Shown piece after piece: positions 31,352 through 39,981 of a DNA stretch of 64,000 nucleotides; the stretch's first letter is position 1, and every line of letters starts with the position of its first letter. Below the pieces are notes generated by a model. It saw only the letters and a program-made list of their open reading frames with translations, had not been told where the DNA came from and searched no databases. The stretch comes from Ideonella_A intermedia_A (lineage in GTDB: Bacteria > Pseudomonadota > Gammaproteobacteria > Burkholderiales > Burkholderiaceae_C). The position numbers were made by a program, and so were the translations under genes. The stretch lies in NCBI GenBank assembly GCA_943370175.1, contig CALRPU020000007.1:1-64000 (forward strand). Reading direction: 5' to 3'.

Positions 31352-33145
31352 TCACGCGACCGGCCGAAGCGCTGTGGCCTCGGTCACCGCCGGCGTGCCG
31401 GGTGGGTTCAAGGGCCGACGTGGTGAGTGGGGAAGAAAGACGAGCGACACGTGGAAGCCATCCTGGAGCGACACCTCCAGCTGCGCGTCAAGCTGTCCCG
31501 CCAGGATGCGGACCAGGCGCATGCCCAAGGTCGGGCCCGATGCCAAGTCAAAGCCATCGCGAGCGCCGACGCCGTCGTCGCCGACCGCCATGCGAACGTG
31601 TCCGTCCGACGCGGGACTCAACTGAATCGAAATGCAGCCGGCGGCACCGCCAGGGAACGCGTGCTTGAACGCATTGCTGATGAGCTCGTTGAGCACCAAC
31701 CCCGCCGGAATGGCTTGATCGATGTCGATGGACACCGGCTGCAAATCCAACGCAACGCGGACCCGGCCTGAGCCGTCAGTGTGCGACGACTCCAGCACGC
31801 GCACCAGGTTGCGCACGTAGTCGGCGAATTCGATGGCGGCCAAGTTGGCATTCTGATAGAGCATTTCATGCACCAAAGCCATCGACTTGATGCGGTTCTG
31901 GCTCGCCGTCAGCAAGGCGTGCACCTCGGGGCTGGACACCTGCCCGAGTTGCAAGGTCAGCAGGCTGGAGATGACCTGCATGTTGTTTTTCACGCGGTGA
32001 TGGATTTCCTTGAGCATCACGTCCTTTTCCTGAAGGGACTGCTCGACCCGCTGGCGGGCGAGTTCCGTCTCAGTGACGTCGTGAACCATCGCATAGCACC
32101 CATGCACCTTGCCCAAGGGGTCGCGGTCGGGAATGAACACGTACTCGCGGCAGCTCATCACGCCGCCGCGGGTGTCGTTGACTTGGAACGAACGCCGCTC
32201 TCCTGCCAACGCCGCTGCCAGTTCAGGCGCGATCCGGGCGTGGTCGGCGCCCGAGTGGACCGTGCGCAACGATTCACCCACCACCGGCCCGCGGTGGTCG
32301 AGGCCGAGCCGTTCCAGCAGCACCCGATTGGCGAATTGGTAACGTTGGTCGACATCGATGTACGCGATTTGAGCGGGCAGGTTGTCGGTGATCGTGCGCA
32401 AACGCAGCTCGTTGCTGGCGAGCTCCAGACCCGTGCGCTCCAGCGCAGCCGCCATGCCATCAAAGGCACGTGAGAGGTCACCGACTTCACCCGGGTCCAG
32501 GCTGTTGCGGCGCACGCTCAGGTCACCGCTGCCGAATTGGTTCATGGTGCGCTGAAGGTGGCGGATGGGGCGAATCACCCGTGTGAGCAACACAGCGGCC
32601 AGCAACAGCAACACCGCCAGCATCACGAAAGGCGTGATCGCGGCGAGCCGGGCCAGGTGCGATTCGCTCGAAGTGCGGGCGGCGTTGCCCTGCAGGCCCC
32701 AGTCGTAGACGGCGTCCAGGATCGTCTGGGTGTCTGTGATCAAGGTGTCGATCAAGAGCTCACGCTGCCGCTGTCGAAATCCCTCGCTTTGGTCGGTGCC
32801 GTGCGTCGCGACCAATTGGTCGAACAGCTGAGGCAGGGATTCGAGTTCGCCTTGGAGGCGCAGCAACTTTGCCTCGCCGCTGTGTGAGCCTGCTTGTTGC
32901 AAGATGCTCACCAGGGTGAGGTAGCGGGCGCGCCACTGAGCGACCGAGCGTGGCTGACCATACAGCCCGAACTCGTAAGTGAGCACCACCAGGCCGCGCG
33001 CCTCGCGCAGCGCGTCCAGCGCCTGGAGTTGGGTGAGCGCGGCGCGCTCGTTGCTGGTGGCCGCGTCGTGCGCAACCACCACCACGCTCACCGCCGACAC
33101 CGTGGCCAGGGCGATCACCCAGCTGAAAAGCGTCTTCAGGTGCAT
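31352..33145 (-). CDS. Membrane sensor histidine kinase, HAMP-PAS-HisKA_2
   Basis: 597 residues. TM1 near residues 5-25, a ~160-residue periplasmic helical region, TM2 near 175-200, HAMP ('RVIRPIRHLQRTMNQFGSGDL'; split here by its linker), PAS (about 265-385) and a HisKA_2 H-box 'LKEIHHRVKNNMQVISSL' near 405, then HATPase. HisKA_2 kinases often signal to receiver proteins without DNA binding, fitting the hybrid protein encoded next. ATG 33145 is chosen because further upstream start codons lie inside the solute-binding protein gene. The solute-binding protein gene 40 bases upstream may provide the ligand sensor for the periplasmic domain. Confidence 0.85.
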   Translation of the reverse strand: MHLKTLFSWVIALATVSAVSVVVVAHDAATSNERAALTQLQALDALREARGLVVLTYEFGLYGQPRSVAQWRARYLTLVSILQQAGSHSGEAKLLRLQGELESLPQLFDQLVATHGTDQSEGFRQRQRELLIDTLITDTQTILDAVYDWGLQGNAARTSSESHLARLAAITPFVMLAVLLLLAAVLLTRVIRPIRHLQRTMNQFGSGDLSVRRNSLDPGEVGDLSRAFDGMAAALERTGLELASNELRLRTITDNLPAQIAYIDVDQRYQFANRVLLERLGLDHRGPVVGESLRTVHSGADHARIAPELAAALAGERRSFQVNDTRGGVMSCREYVFIPDRDPLGKVHGCYAMVHDVTETELARQRVEQSLQEKDVMLKEIHHRVKNNMQVISSLLTLQLGQVSSPEVHALLTASQNRIKSMALVHEMLYQNANLAAIEFADYVRNLVRVLESSHTDGSGRVRVALDLQPVSIDIDQAIPAGLVLNELISNAFKHAFPGGAAGCISIQLSPASDGHVRMAVGDDGVGARDGFDLASGPTLGMRLVRILAGQLDAQLEVSLQDGFHVSLVFLPHSPRRPLNPPGTPAVTEATALRPVA

Positions 33146-33185
33146 GTTGCGCGGCTGACCATCGATGTGTCGAAAGCCGTGGCCT

Positions 33186-34166
33186 TCAGTGCGCCAGCGT
33201 GACCCGATCGGGCCGAAGCTGCCGCAGTGGCCGCGCATCAATCCAGTCGAGCACATTCGGCGAGGCACCCACGACCAGGCCCCTGCGCGACGCCCAGCGC
33301 ACCTGCCCCTCAAGCGTGGTGATCAGCGACTGCCGCAGCCCCATGTCGTACCCCAGATTGCCCCAGCTTTGGTCGACCAGTTCCGCATTGAGGCGCAACC
33401 GCCGGCGCAGCACGGCTTTGGCGTAGCCCGGGTCATCGGCGATGACGCGCGAGGCTTGGTCCAGGGCCCGAAGCACCGCGGACAGCTCAACCGGGCTTGG
33501 CCCCTGCGGCGCCGGCACCGCGACGAGGTTCCACGTTTGCGTGTAGGTGCGCTTGGTGTCGAGCACCACGGCCTCGCTGCCCAGGGCCTGCACCACGTCA
33601 AAGGCGTGGGGCTCGAACAGGGCCACGGCATCGAGCGTGCGGCCCAGCATGCGCCGCCGGCCTTCGTCGGGCTCCAGCTGCATCAAGCGCACCGACGCGA
33701 TGTCAATGCCCTCGACCAACAGTTGAGACTCCAGCGCGTACTGCGCCGTGGTGCCGATGAAGGTACCCACCGTGCGCCCGGCCAAGTCGGCGGTGGTCAC
33801 GATGCCGCTGCCACGACGGGTCACGATCTTGGTGTCGTTGCGGTTGCTGTTGATGGTGGCGAGCACCGAAAAGGGACGCCCGCTCGCGGTGGCAATGGCC
33901 AATGGCAGGTCGGCCGCCGTCGCGAGCTGCGCTGTGCCTTTCAACAACTGTTCCAAGCAGATTCGGCCAAATGCGCAGTCCTTGACCCGAACCGTCACGC
34001 CCGCGGAGGTGAACATGCCGCGGTCTTGTGCCACGTAGATGGGAAGCGAGCCCATGTTGGGGGCCATCGCCAACACCACCTCGGCACGACCCGCCGTGAC
34101 AAGCGTGCACAGCCCCAACAGGGCCACCAGCCTGGTAACGAAGTAAGCGACGGCAGAAAACCTCAT
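33186..34166 (-). CDS. NMT1/THI5-like periplasmic solute-binding protein of a signalling operon
   Basis: 326 residues with a Sec signal peptide (cleavage near 'GRA|EVV', residue 28). The mature part follows the SsuA/THI5/TauA fold: 'MGSLPIYVAQDRGMFTSAGV', 'ATAADLPLAIA', 'TADLAGRTVGTF', 'LFEPHAFDVV'. These proteins usually feed ABC importers for sulfonates, nitrate or pyrimidine precursors, but no permease or ATPase gene is nearby. Instead a membrane kinase, hybrid kinase and Cache gene follow on the same strand, so it probably presents a ligand to the kinase. Ligand unknown. Confidence 0.82.
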   Translation of the reverse strand: MRFSAVAYFVTRLVALLGLCTLVTAGRAEVVLAMAPNMGSLPIYVAQDRGMFTSAGVTVRVKDCAFGRICLEQLLKGTAQLATAADLPLAIATASGRPFSVLATINSNRNDTKIVTRRGSGIVTTADLAGRTVGTFIGTTAQYALESQLLVEGIDIASVRLMQLEPDEGRRRMLGRTLDAVALFEPHAFDVVQALGSEAVVLDTKRTYTQTWNLVAVPAPQGPSPVELSAVLRALDQASRVIADDPGYAKAVLRRRLRLNAELVDQSWGNLGYDMGLRQSLITTLEGQVRWASRRGLVVGASPNVLDWIDARPLRQLRPDRVTLAH

Positions 34167-34350
34167 CTACGCAACCGAATTCATAGGGCCGTTCAGCCTA
34201 ATTGAAACATCAAACTTCGCACAAGCAGAGTTTTCAGCATTTGAGGCAGATCAACATCACTTATGACGTCAGATGTCCGCGCGACGACAGACAGGCGCAG
34301 GCCCTTGGTGGCACCATGCCGGGTTTCGCCATCCACCCAGGAGACCAACC

Positions 34351-35538
34351 ATGAGCCCAAGAGAAGTCGTCATCGTCAGCGCCGTTCGCACGGCCATTGG
34401 CACCTTCGGGGGCAGCCTGAAGGACATGGCCCCCACGGCGCTGGGCGCGCTGGTCACCCGCGAGGTGCTGGCCCGCGGCGGCGTGGCGGGCAGTGACGTC
34501 GGGCACGTGGTGTTCGGCCACGTGATCAACACCGAGCCGCGCGACATGTACCTGGCCCGCGTGGCGGCCATGGAGGGCGGCTGCAGCCATGAGACGCCGG
34601 CCCTGACCGTGAACCGACTGTGCGGCTCGGGCCTGCAGGCCATCGTCAACGCGGCACAGAGCATTCTGCTGGGCGATTGCGACGTGGCCATTGGCGGCGG
34701 CGCCGAGAGCATGAGCCGCGCCCCGTACTCGCTGCCGCAGGCCCGCTGGGGCGCGCGCATGGGCAACGCCACCGTGGTCGACATGATGCTCGGCGCGTTG
34801 CACGACCCCTTCCACGGCATCCACATGGGCGTGACCGCCGAGAACGTCGCCAAGGAATACGACATCAGTCGCGCGCAGCAAGACCAGACCGCGCTGGAAA
34901 GCCACCAACGCGCGCAGGCGGCCATCGCCGCGGGCCACTTCAAGGGCCAGATCGTTCCGGTCGAACTGCCAAGCCGCAAAGGCACGGTGGTGTTCGACAC
35001 CGACGAGCACGTGCGCCACGACGCCAAGCTGGAGGACATGGCCAAACTGAAGCCCGCCTTCCTGAAGCAGGACGGCACGGTCACGGCCGGCAACGCTTCG
35101 GGACTGAACGACGCCGCCGCCGCGGTGCTGCTGATGGAGCGCGGCGAGGCCGAGCGCCGCGGCCTGAAGCCGCTGGCCCGCGTGTTGTCCTACGCCCACG
35201 CCGGCGTCGACCCCAAGATCATGGGCATCGGCCCCGTGCCCGCGTCGCGCAAGGCCCTGGACAAGGCCGGCCTGAGCGTTTCTCAGCTGGACGTGGTCGA
35301 GGCCAACGAGGCTTTTGCGGCCCAGGCATGCGCCGTGACCAAGGCCCTCGGCCTGGACCCCGCGAAGGTGAACCCGAACGGCTCCGGCATTTCGCTGGGC
35401 CACCCGATTGGCGCCACCGGCGCGCTGATCACGGTCAAGGCGGTGCATGAACTGCAGCGCACCGGCGGCCGCTACGGCTTGGTCACGATGTGCATCGGCG
35501 GCGGCCAGGGCATCGCCTGCGTGATCGAGCGCATGTGA
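34351..35538 (+). CDS. Acetyl-CoA acetyltransferase (thiolase II family)
   Basis: 395 residues. All thiolase catalytic blocks are present: 'TVNRLCGSGLQAIVNA' with the acyl-accepting Cys (about residue 90), 'VEANEAFAAQ', 'GHPIGATGALIT' with the general-base His, and 'TMCIGGGQGIA' with the second Cys. It condenses two acetyl-CoA to acetoacetyl-CoA (or the reverse), the first step of PHB synthesis. ATG 34351 has an AGGAGA ribosome site; the frame is open further upstream but lacks homology. The gene stands alone; phaB/phaC are not in the window, so a beta-oxidation role is equally possible. Confidence 0.87.
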   Translation: MSPREVVIVSAVRTAIGTFGGSLKDMAPTALGALVTREVLARGGVAGSDVGHVVFGHVINTEPRDMYLARVAAMEGGCSHETPALTVNRLCGSGLQAIVNAAQSILLGDCDVAIGGGAESMSRAPYSLPQARWGARMGNATVVDMMLGALHDPFHGIHMGVTAENVAKEYDISRAQQDQTALESHQRAQAAIAAGHFKGQIVPVELPSRKGTVVFDTDEHVRHDAKLEDMAKLKPAFLKQDGTVTAGNASGLNDAAAAVLLMERGEAERRGLKPLARVLSYAHAGVDPKIMGIGPVPASRKALDKAGLSVSQLDVVEANEAFAAQACAVTKALGLDPAKVNPNGSGISLGHPIGATGALITVKAVHELQRTGGRYGLVTMCIGGGQGIACVIERM

Positions 35539-35601
35539 TGGCCGACGCCTGGTCGGCCGCGGCCCGCCAGGCGATCAAGCGATCAGGCGGTCGATCAAGG
35601 T

Positions 35602-36720
35602 TCAGGGGTTCAGCGAAATGCCTTCGACCACCGCGACGTGCTCCAGCGCCTCTTCGAACAGGCGGCGCGCCTGCCCGCTGAGCCGATGCAGGCGCTCGTG
35701 GAGGGCGGCGTCCGCGGGCGAGCGCTGCCGGCATTGGGCGCTGTAGTCCTCGAACCGCGCCACCTGCAGCAACAGTTCGGCCACGTGGCGCGGGCAGTCG
35801 CAGGCCACGTCCGAGCCGATCGCGGCGACATTGACCAACACCGCATCGCTGTAGCGGCGAGGCGGCGGGTCGGGCAGGTCCTCGCCCAGGGTGGTCGCGT
35901 CGGGCGCCGCCACTGAGCCCGCGCCCGCCCGCGGGTCCAGGCCGGCCCGGGGCGAAGTGGGCCAACGGGCCAGTTCCAACAGCCAATCCACCAGTTCGGC
36001 GTCGGACAGCGGCTCGCGCCGCAGCGCTGCACCGGCGCGGCGCAGCAGGCGTTCGGTGTCGGCGCTGGCCAGGCCGTACAGCACCGCCCAGCGGGCAGGT
36101 GCGCGCCGCGCCACCGCGTCCACCCAGGCCTGCGCCAAGGCCGGCTGCACGATGGGCGCGCCAATCACCAGCACACCGCCGTGCCATGGCGCGTCGGGCA
36201 ACTCGTCAAGGTGCGCGGCGTCGGCGGCCCAATGGGCGCCCGCGGCGGCCAGGCGTGACCACACGCGACCGCGGGCCAGGCGGCCGGCCAAGGTGCTGCC
36301 CACGATCCACCACGGCCGCGGCGCCACGGCGGCCTGCGCTGGTGGGAGATGGCCGGCGTCGCCGACGGCCGCCTGAACCGGCTGCGCGCGCCCTTGGGCC
36401 TCTTCGTCGTGCGCCAACAGCGCCGCCAGCGCATCGGTCGCCAGGGGCGCCACGGCGCTGATGGCGTGACCGCCGTCAACCAGCCGCTTGAGCAGCGCCA
36501 GGCGCCGCACGTCCTGGGCCCGGTAACGGCGGTGCCCGCCCGCCGACACGGTGGGCGCCACCACGCGGTAGCGGCGCTCCCACATGCGCAGGGTGGCCAC
36601 GGGCAGGCCGGTGACTTGCGCGACGGCGGCGCTGCGGTACAGCGCAGCGTCGTCCAGGCCGGCGGCGATGACCTCGCCAGCGGCGCTGGCATCGAGCGCG
36701 GAATCCGTGGAGTGCGTCAT
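35602..36720 (-). CDS. MerR-family regulator next to a photolyase-like gene (LitR/CarH-like layout)
   Basis: 372 residues. MerR winged helix at about 28-100: 'VTGLPVATLRMWERRYRVV' and 'AGGHRRYRAQDVRRL'. The middle (about 135-250) is Ala-rich alpha/beta sequence in the place where LitR/CarH proteins have a B12-binding light sensor, but the cobalamin His motif (DxHxxG or ExxHxxG) is not visible. The C-terminus (about 300-372) is helical with 'DCPRHVAELLLQVARFEDY'. Divergent transcription with a photolyase-family gene (138 bases apart) matches light- or stress-responsive MerR pairs in Burkholderiales. Probable regulator of that gene; B12 dependence doubtful. Confidence 0.75.
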   Translation of the reverse strand: MTHSTDSALDASAAGEVIAAGLDDAALYRSAAVAQVTGLPVATLRMWERRYRVVAPTVSAGGHRRYRAQDVRRLALLKRLVDGGHAISAVAPLATDALAALLAHDEEAQGRAQPVQAAVGDAGHLPPAQAAVAPRPWWIVGSTLAGRLARGRVWSRLAAAGAHWAADAAHLDELPDAPWHGGVLVIGAPIVQPALAQAWVDAVARRAPARWAVLYGLASADTERLLRRAGAALRREPLSDAELVDWLLELARWPTSPRAGLDPRAGAGSVAAPDATTLGEDLPDPPPRRYSDAVLVNVAAIGSDVACDCPRHVAELLLQVARFEDYSAQCRQRSPADAALHERLHRLSGQARRLFEEALEHVAVVEGISLNP

Positions 36721-36817
36721 GGGATGGGCCGGTGGTGCGCCCCGGTTGGGCGCGGTGTCCCTATTTTGTTCCGATTTGAATCGCGCATGTTTGATGAATC
36801 TGCTGGGTCATTCGACA

Positions 36818-36850
36818 TTGACTCGGTTTTGTTCACGAAGCGCGTATGCT
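36818..36850 (+). promoter_or_regulatory. Long-spacer promoter candidate for the photolyase-like gene
   Basis: TTGACT (36818-36823) and TATGCT (36845-36850) are good -35 and -10 hexamers but 21 bases apart. Over-long spacers (19-20) are the mark of MerR-activated promoters, and a MerR gene is divergent. The ATG at 36859 is only eight bases after the -10, so the transcript would be leaderless or nearly so; no ribosome site precedes the ATG. Confidence 0.4.
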
Positions 36851-36858
36851 CCCACCCC

Positions 36859-38094
36859 ATGCGACCACGCGCCGAGTTCCCGCCCACGATCGAGGCCGCC
36901 CGCCAGCGGCTGGCGGCCGTGCGGCCGTCGGAATACGCCCGCACGCGCAACCACCTCGAAGGCGCGGTCACGGGGTTGTCGCCCTACTTCACCCACGGCC
37001 TGCTGAGCTTGCCGCAGGCGCTGGGCGAACTGGCGCGCCGCCACCGGCTGGACCCGCAACACAAGTTCGTGCAGGAATTGGGCTGGCGAGAGTTTTTCCA
37101 CCACGTCTGGGCCCACCGCGGCCAGGCCATCTTGAAGTCGCTGCACGAGGGCCCGCTGCCGGAAGACGCCTACGCCCGCGACCTGCCGGCGGACCTGCTG
37201 GAGGGCCGCACGGGCGTGCCCGTGGTCGACCAGGCCGTGCGCACGCTCTATGCCACCGGCTACCTGCACAACCACGCGCGGATGTGGCTGGCCAGCTACG
37301 TGGTGCATGTGCGCAAGCTGCACTGGCGCAGCGGCGCCGACTGGATGGTGGCCCACCTGCTGGACGGCGACCTGGGCAGCAACCACCTGAGCTGGCAGTG
37401 GGTGGCCGGCACAGGCAGCCACAAGCCTTACGTGTTCAATGCCGGCAACGTGGCCCGCTACGCGCCCGCCGAGTGGCACAGCCCGAACACCCTGGTCGAC
37501 GCCAGCTACGAGGTCATGGACGCGATGGCGCTGAGCCCGAAGCGCCTGCCCAACCGGCCCACGGCCGATGGGGTGACGCCGCCCACGGTCCACGGCAAGC
37601 CGTCCGAGGTCCCGGGCGCCCAAGCCCCTGGCAATGCCCCGGACGCCACCGCCGTGGCCGGGCGTGACGTGTGGCTGGTGCACCCTTGGGCCCTGGGCGA
37701 ACGGCCAACGGACCTGCCCACGTCGACCCTGTGCGTCGGCGTCTACCTGGACGAATGCCACACGCCCCACCCCTGGAGCGAGCGGCGCTGGGCGTTCGTG
37801 GGCGCCCGCATGGGCGCGCTTTGCCCGGTCGTCTGGTCGGGCCCGGTGGCCGAGGTTGCCACGGCGCTGGCCGCGGCAAGGTCGGTGCACACCCTGGACA
37901 ATCCGCACGTGTCGACCCACCTGCGCCGCCTGCGCCTGCGGCCCGGCGCGGTTCGGCCCGCCCCAACCCTGTTTGCACCGGTGGACCGCCCTTGCGCCTC
38001 GTTCAGCCGCTGGTGGCGATCGGCCACCGACGGGGTCAACCTCCTCGACGAATTGCACGGCCTGCGGGATTCCGCGCAGGCCTCCTTGCTGTAA
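36859..38094 (+). CDS. Cryptochrome/photolyase-like protein with FAD domain first and alpha/beta domain second
   Basis: 411 residues. Residues about 15-230 match the photolyase C-terminal FAD-binding helical domain: 'LGWREFFHHVWAH', 'TGVPVVDQAVRTLYATGYLHNHARM', 'LDGDLGSNHLSWQWVAG', 'NAGNVARYAP' (each shortened to motif). The usual N-terminal antenna-binding domain is missing from the N-terminus. After a Pro-rich linker (about 230-270) the C-terminal ~140 residues look like such an alpha/beta domain: 'DVWLVHPWAL', 'LCVGVYLDE', 'WSERRWAFVGARMGAL', 'VVWSG', 'VATALAAARSVHTLDN'. Blue-light repair or sensing is possible; activity not proven. ATG 36859 gives the family start. Confidence 0.75.
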   Translation: MRPRAEFPPTIEAARQRLAAVRPSEYARTRNHLEGAVTGLSPYFTHGLLSLPQALGELARRHRLDPQHKFVQELGWREFFHHVWAHRGQAILKSLHEGPLPEDAYARDLPADLLEGRTGVPVVDQAVRTLYATGYLHNHARMWLASYVVHVRKLHWRSGADWMVAHLLDGDLGSNHLSWQWVAGTGSHKPYVFNAGNVARYAPAEWHSPNTLVDASYEVMDAMALSPKRLPNRPTADGVTPPTVHGKPSEVPGAQAPGNAPDATAVAGRDVWLVHPWALGERPTDLPTSTLCVGVYLDECHTPHPWSERRWAFVGARMGALCPVVWSGPVAEVATALAAARSVHTLDNPHVSTHLRRLRLRPGAVRPAPTLFAPVDRPCASFSRWWRSATDGVNLLDELHGLRDSAQASLL

Positions 38095-38165
38095 CACTGA
38101 TGTAATACCGCCCGACCCGGGCCACCCTGGCCCACTTGATTCAACCACCCCCCAAAGGACCTCAG

Positions 38166-38474
38166 ATGAGCAACAGCACCCGCCGCGTTTTCATGATGAC
38201 CGTCGCTGCCGCCGGCAGCACCCTGGTCGCCAGCCGTGCCATGGCCCAGGCCATGGTCGACGAGAAAGACGCGCAAGCCGCCGCCCTCGGCTACGTGGCC
38301 GACACGACGAAGGTCGATGCCAAGAAGTACCCGAAGCATGACAAGACGCAGCTGTGCAGCAACTGCGCGCTGTACCAAGGCAAGGCCAGCGACAAGGCCG
38401 GCAACTGTCCGCTGTTCGCCGGCAAGCAGGTGGCCGGCGCCGGCTGGTGCAGCGCCTGGGCCAAGAAGGGCTGA
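38166..38474 (+). CDS. High-potential iron-sulfur protein (HiPIP)
   Basis: 102 residues. A twin-arginine-type signal 'STRRVFMMTVAAAGSTL' ends near 'AMAQA' (residue ~25-37), as expected for a cofactor-bearing exported protein. The mature part has the HiPIP cluster ligands 'LCSNCALYQG', 'GNCPLF' and 'GWCSAW' (C-x2-C...C...C) for one [4Fe-4S]. HiPIPs carry electrons in the periplasm, for instance to reaction centres or terminal oxidases in Burkholderiales. AAAGGA ribosome site precedes ATG 38166. A stem-loop follows the stop, so it is probably monocistronic. Confidence 0.92.
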   Translation: MSNSTRRVFMMTVAAAGSTLVASRAMAQAMVDEKDAQAAALGYVADTTKVDAKKYPKHDKTQLCSNCALYQGKASDKAGNCPLFAGKQVAGAGWCSAWAKKG

Positions 38475-38490
38475 TTCACCGCGGTGACGG

Positions 38491-38517
38491 CAGCGTCGGC
38501 CAGCAACGCCGACGCTG
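38491..38517 (+). terminator. Stem-loop behind the HiPIP gene
   Basis: CAGCGTCGGC (38491-38500) pairs fully with GCCGACGCTG (38508-38517) around a 7-base loop, 17 bases after the HiPIP stop. The run after it (AATCTCT) is only weakly T-rich. It is the best-formed hairpin in this stretch. Confidence 0.6.
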
Positions 38518-38535
38518 AATCTCTGCGATGGCGGC

Positions 38536-39981
38536 ATGAGTCACCCCATCGACCCTGGTGCCCACGCGCCCGCCTTGGTGCTGGCCGCGTTGGCCGCCGA
38601 CCTGCATTTGCATCCAGCCGGTCTGGCGCACATCGCCCTGCCGGGCCGGGGCCCGGTGCTCCCTTCGTCATTCCCCGTGGCCAGCGCGGCACAGGCTGCC
38701 TTGGGGGCCGTGGCTTGGGCCGCGGCCGATCTGCAGCATCAACGCAGCAGCCAGTGGCCGTCGGCCCACGTCGACCGAACGCACGCCGCCGTTGAATGCG
38801 TGGGGCATTTCTTGGTGGACGGCGTGGCGCCGCCACTGTGGGACCCCCTGTCGGGCTTGTACCGCTGCGGCGATGCAGTGGGTGCCCCAGGCTGGGTGCG
38901 GCTGCACGCCAACTTCGCACACCACCGTGACCGGGCATTGGCCCTGCTGGGTTGCCCGCCGGGCGACACCACGCCGCGCGATGCCGTTGCAAGCGCCTTG
39001 CAACGGTGGCGTGCGGTTGACTTCGAAGACGCCTGTGCGCAAGCGGGCGCAGTGGCCGCCGCCGCCCGGCGCTTCGACGAATGGGACGCCCACCCGCACC
39101 GTGCCGCTGTCGTCACCCAACCGCTGATTGCCATCGAACGCGTGGGCGACGCTCCGCCGCGCAACGCCCCAGTTTGGCGCCCCGGCGCCGGGCCCTTGCA
39201 ATCGCTGCGGGTCATCGAGATGACGCGCATCCTGGCGGGCCCCATCGCCGGGCGCAACCTCGCCGACCTGGGCGCCGACGTGCTGTTGCTCAACAGCCCG
39301 CACCTGCCCAACATCAGCGCCCTGCCCGACACCAGCCGTGGCAAACGGTCGGCCCACCTCGACCTCGGCACCGACGCCGGCCGCCAGCGCCTGCGGCATC
39401 TGCTGGGCGACGCGCACGTGATGCTGCAGTCGTACCGGCCGGGTGCGCTGGCGCATCGGGGCTTCGGCCTGCACGAGGTGGTGGCCGCCCGCCCGGGCAT
39501 CGTTCACGCCAGCCTGTCGGCTTACGGCAGTGCCGGGCCGTGGGCGCCTCGGCGCGGCTTCGACTCCCTGGTGCAGACCGCCACCGGCTTCAACCTGGCC
39601 GAAGCCGAGGCGGCGGGCAGCGATCAACCCAAGGCCATGCCGCTGCAGATCCTCGACCACGCCGCCGGGCTGTTGCTGGCCGCCGGGACCATCGCGGCCC
39701 TGGGCCGCCAACAGCGCGAGGGCGGCAGCTGGTCCGTGCAGGTGTCGTTGGCCCGGGTGGCACACTGGCTGCGCGGCATGGGCCGCATCCCGCAGGGCTT
39801 GCTGGCCACCCCGCCGGACCCCGCGCCTTGGATGGACCGCGCACCGTCGCGCTTTGGCGAGCTGCAGTTCGTGCGCAGCGCCATCTCGTGGGCCACGCCA
39901 TTCGCGCGGCGCGCCCACCCGCCGGCGGACCTGTCGCAGCGCCCCGGCGACAGCGCCGCCGTGTGGCTGGCCGACGACTAG
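38536..39981 (+). CDS. CaiB/BaiF-family (family III) CoA-transferase-like protein
   Basis: 481 residues. The recognisable family III core starts late, at about residue 220 ('LQSLRVIEMTRILAGPIAGRNLADLGADV'; family start pattern), and contains 'QSYRPGAL' and 'RRGFDSLVQTATGFN' with the catalytic-Asp position. The first ~215 residues ('LWDPLSGLYRCGDAVG', 'WVRLHANFAHHRDRAL') are also seen in long members of this family. CoA donor and acceptor are unknown. It ends four bases inside the convergent monooxygenase gene. Start ATG 38536 lies 18 bases after the HiPIP stem-loop. Confidence 0.75.
   Translation: MSHPIDPGAHAPALVLAALAADLHLHPAGLAHIALPGRGPVLPSSFPVASAAQAALGAVAWAAADLQHQRSSQWPSAHVDRTHAAVECVGHFLVDGVAPPLWDPLSGLYRCGDAVGAPGWVRLHANFAHHRDRALALLGCPPGDTTPRDAVASALQRWRAVDFEDACAQAGAVAAAARRFDEWDAHPHRAAVVTQPLIAIERVGDAPPRNAPVWRPGAGPLQSLRVIEMTRILAGPIAGRNLADLGADVLLLNSPHLPNISALPDTSRGKRSAHLDLGTDAGRQRLRHLLGDAHVMLQSYRPGALAHRGFGLHEVVAARPGIVHASLSAYGSAGPWAPRRGFDSLVQTATGFNLAEAEAAGSDQPKAMPLQILDHAAGLLLAAGTIAALGRQQREGGSWSVQVSLARVAHWLRGMGRIPQGLLATPPDPAPWMDRAPSRFGELQFVRSAISWATPFARRAHPPADLSQRPGDSAAVWLADD

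Noticed and set aside
35541..35557. GCCGAC/GTCGGC hairpin behind the thiolase gene as a terminator
   Set aside because: Six-base stem without T-tract; too weak to separate from chance in GC-rich DNA.
36349..36858. Upstream extension of the photolyase-like gene by 170 codons
   Set aside because: It overlaps the divergent MerR gene and has no homology; the family N-terminus begins at ATG 36859.
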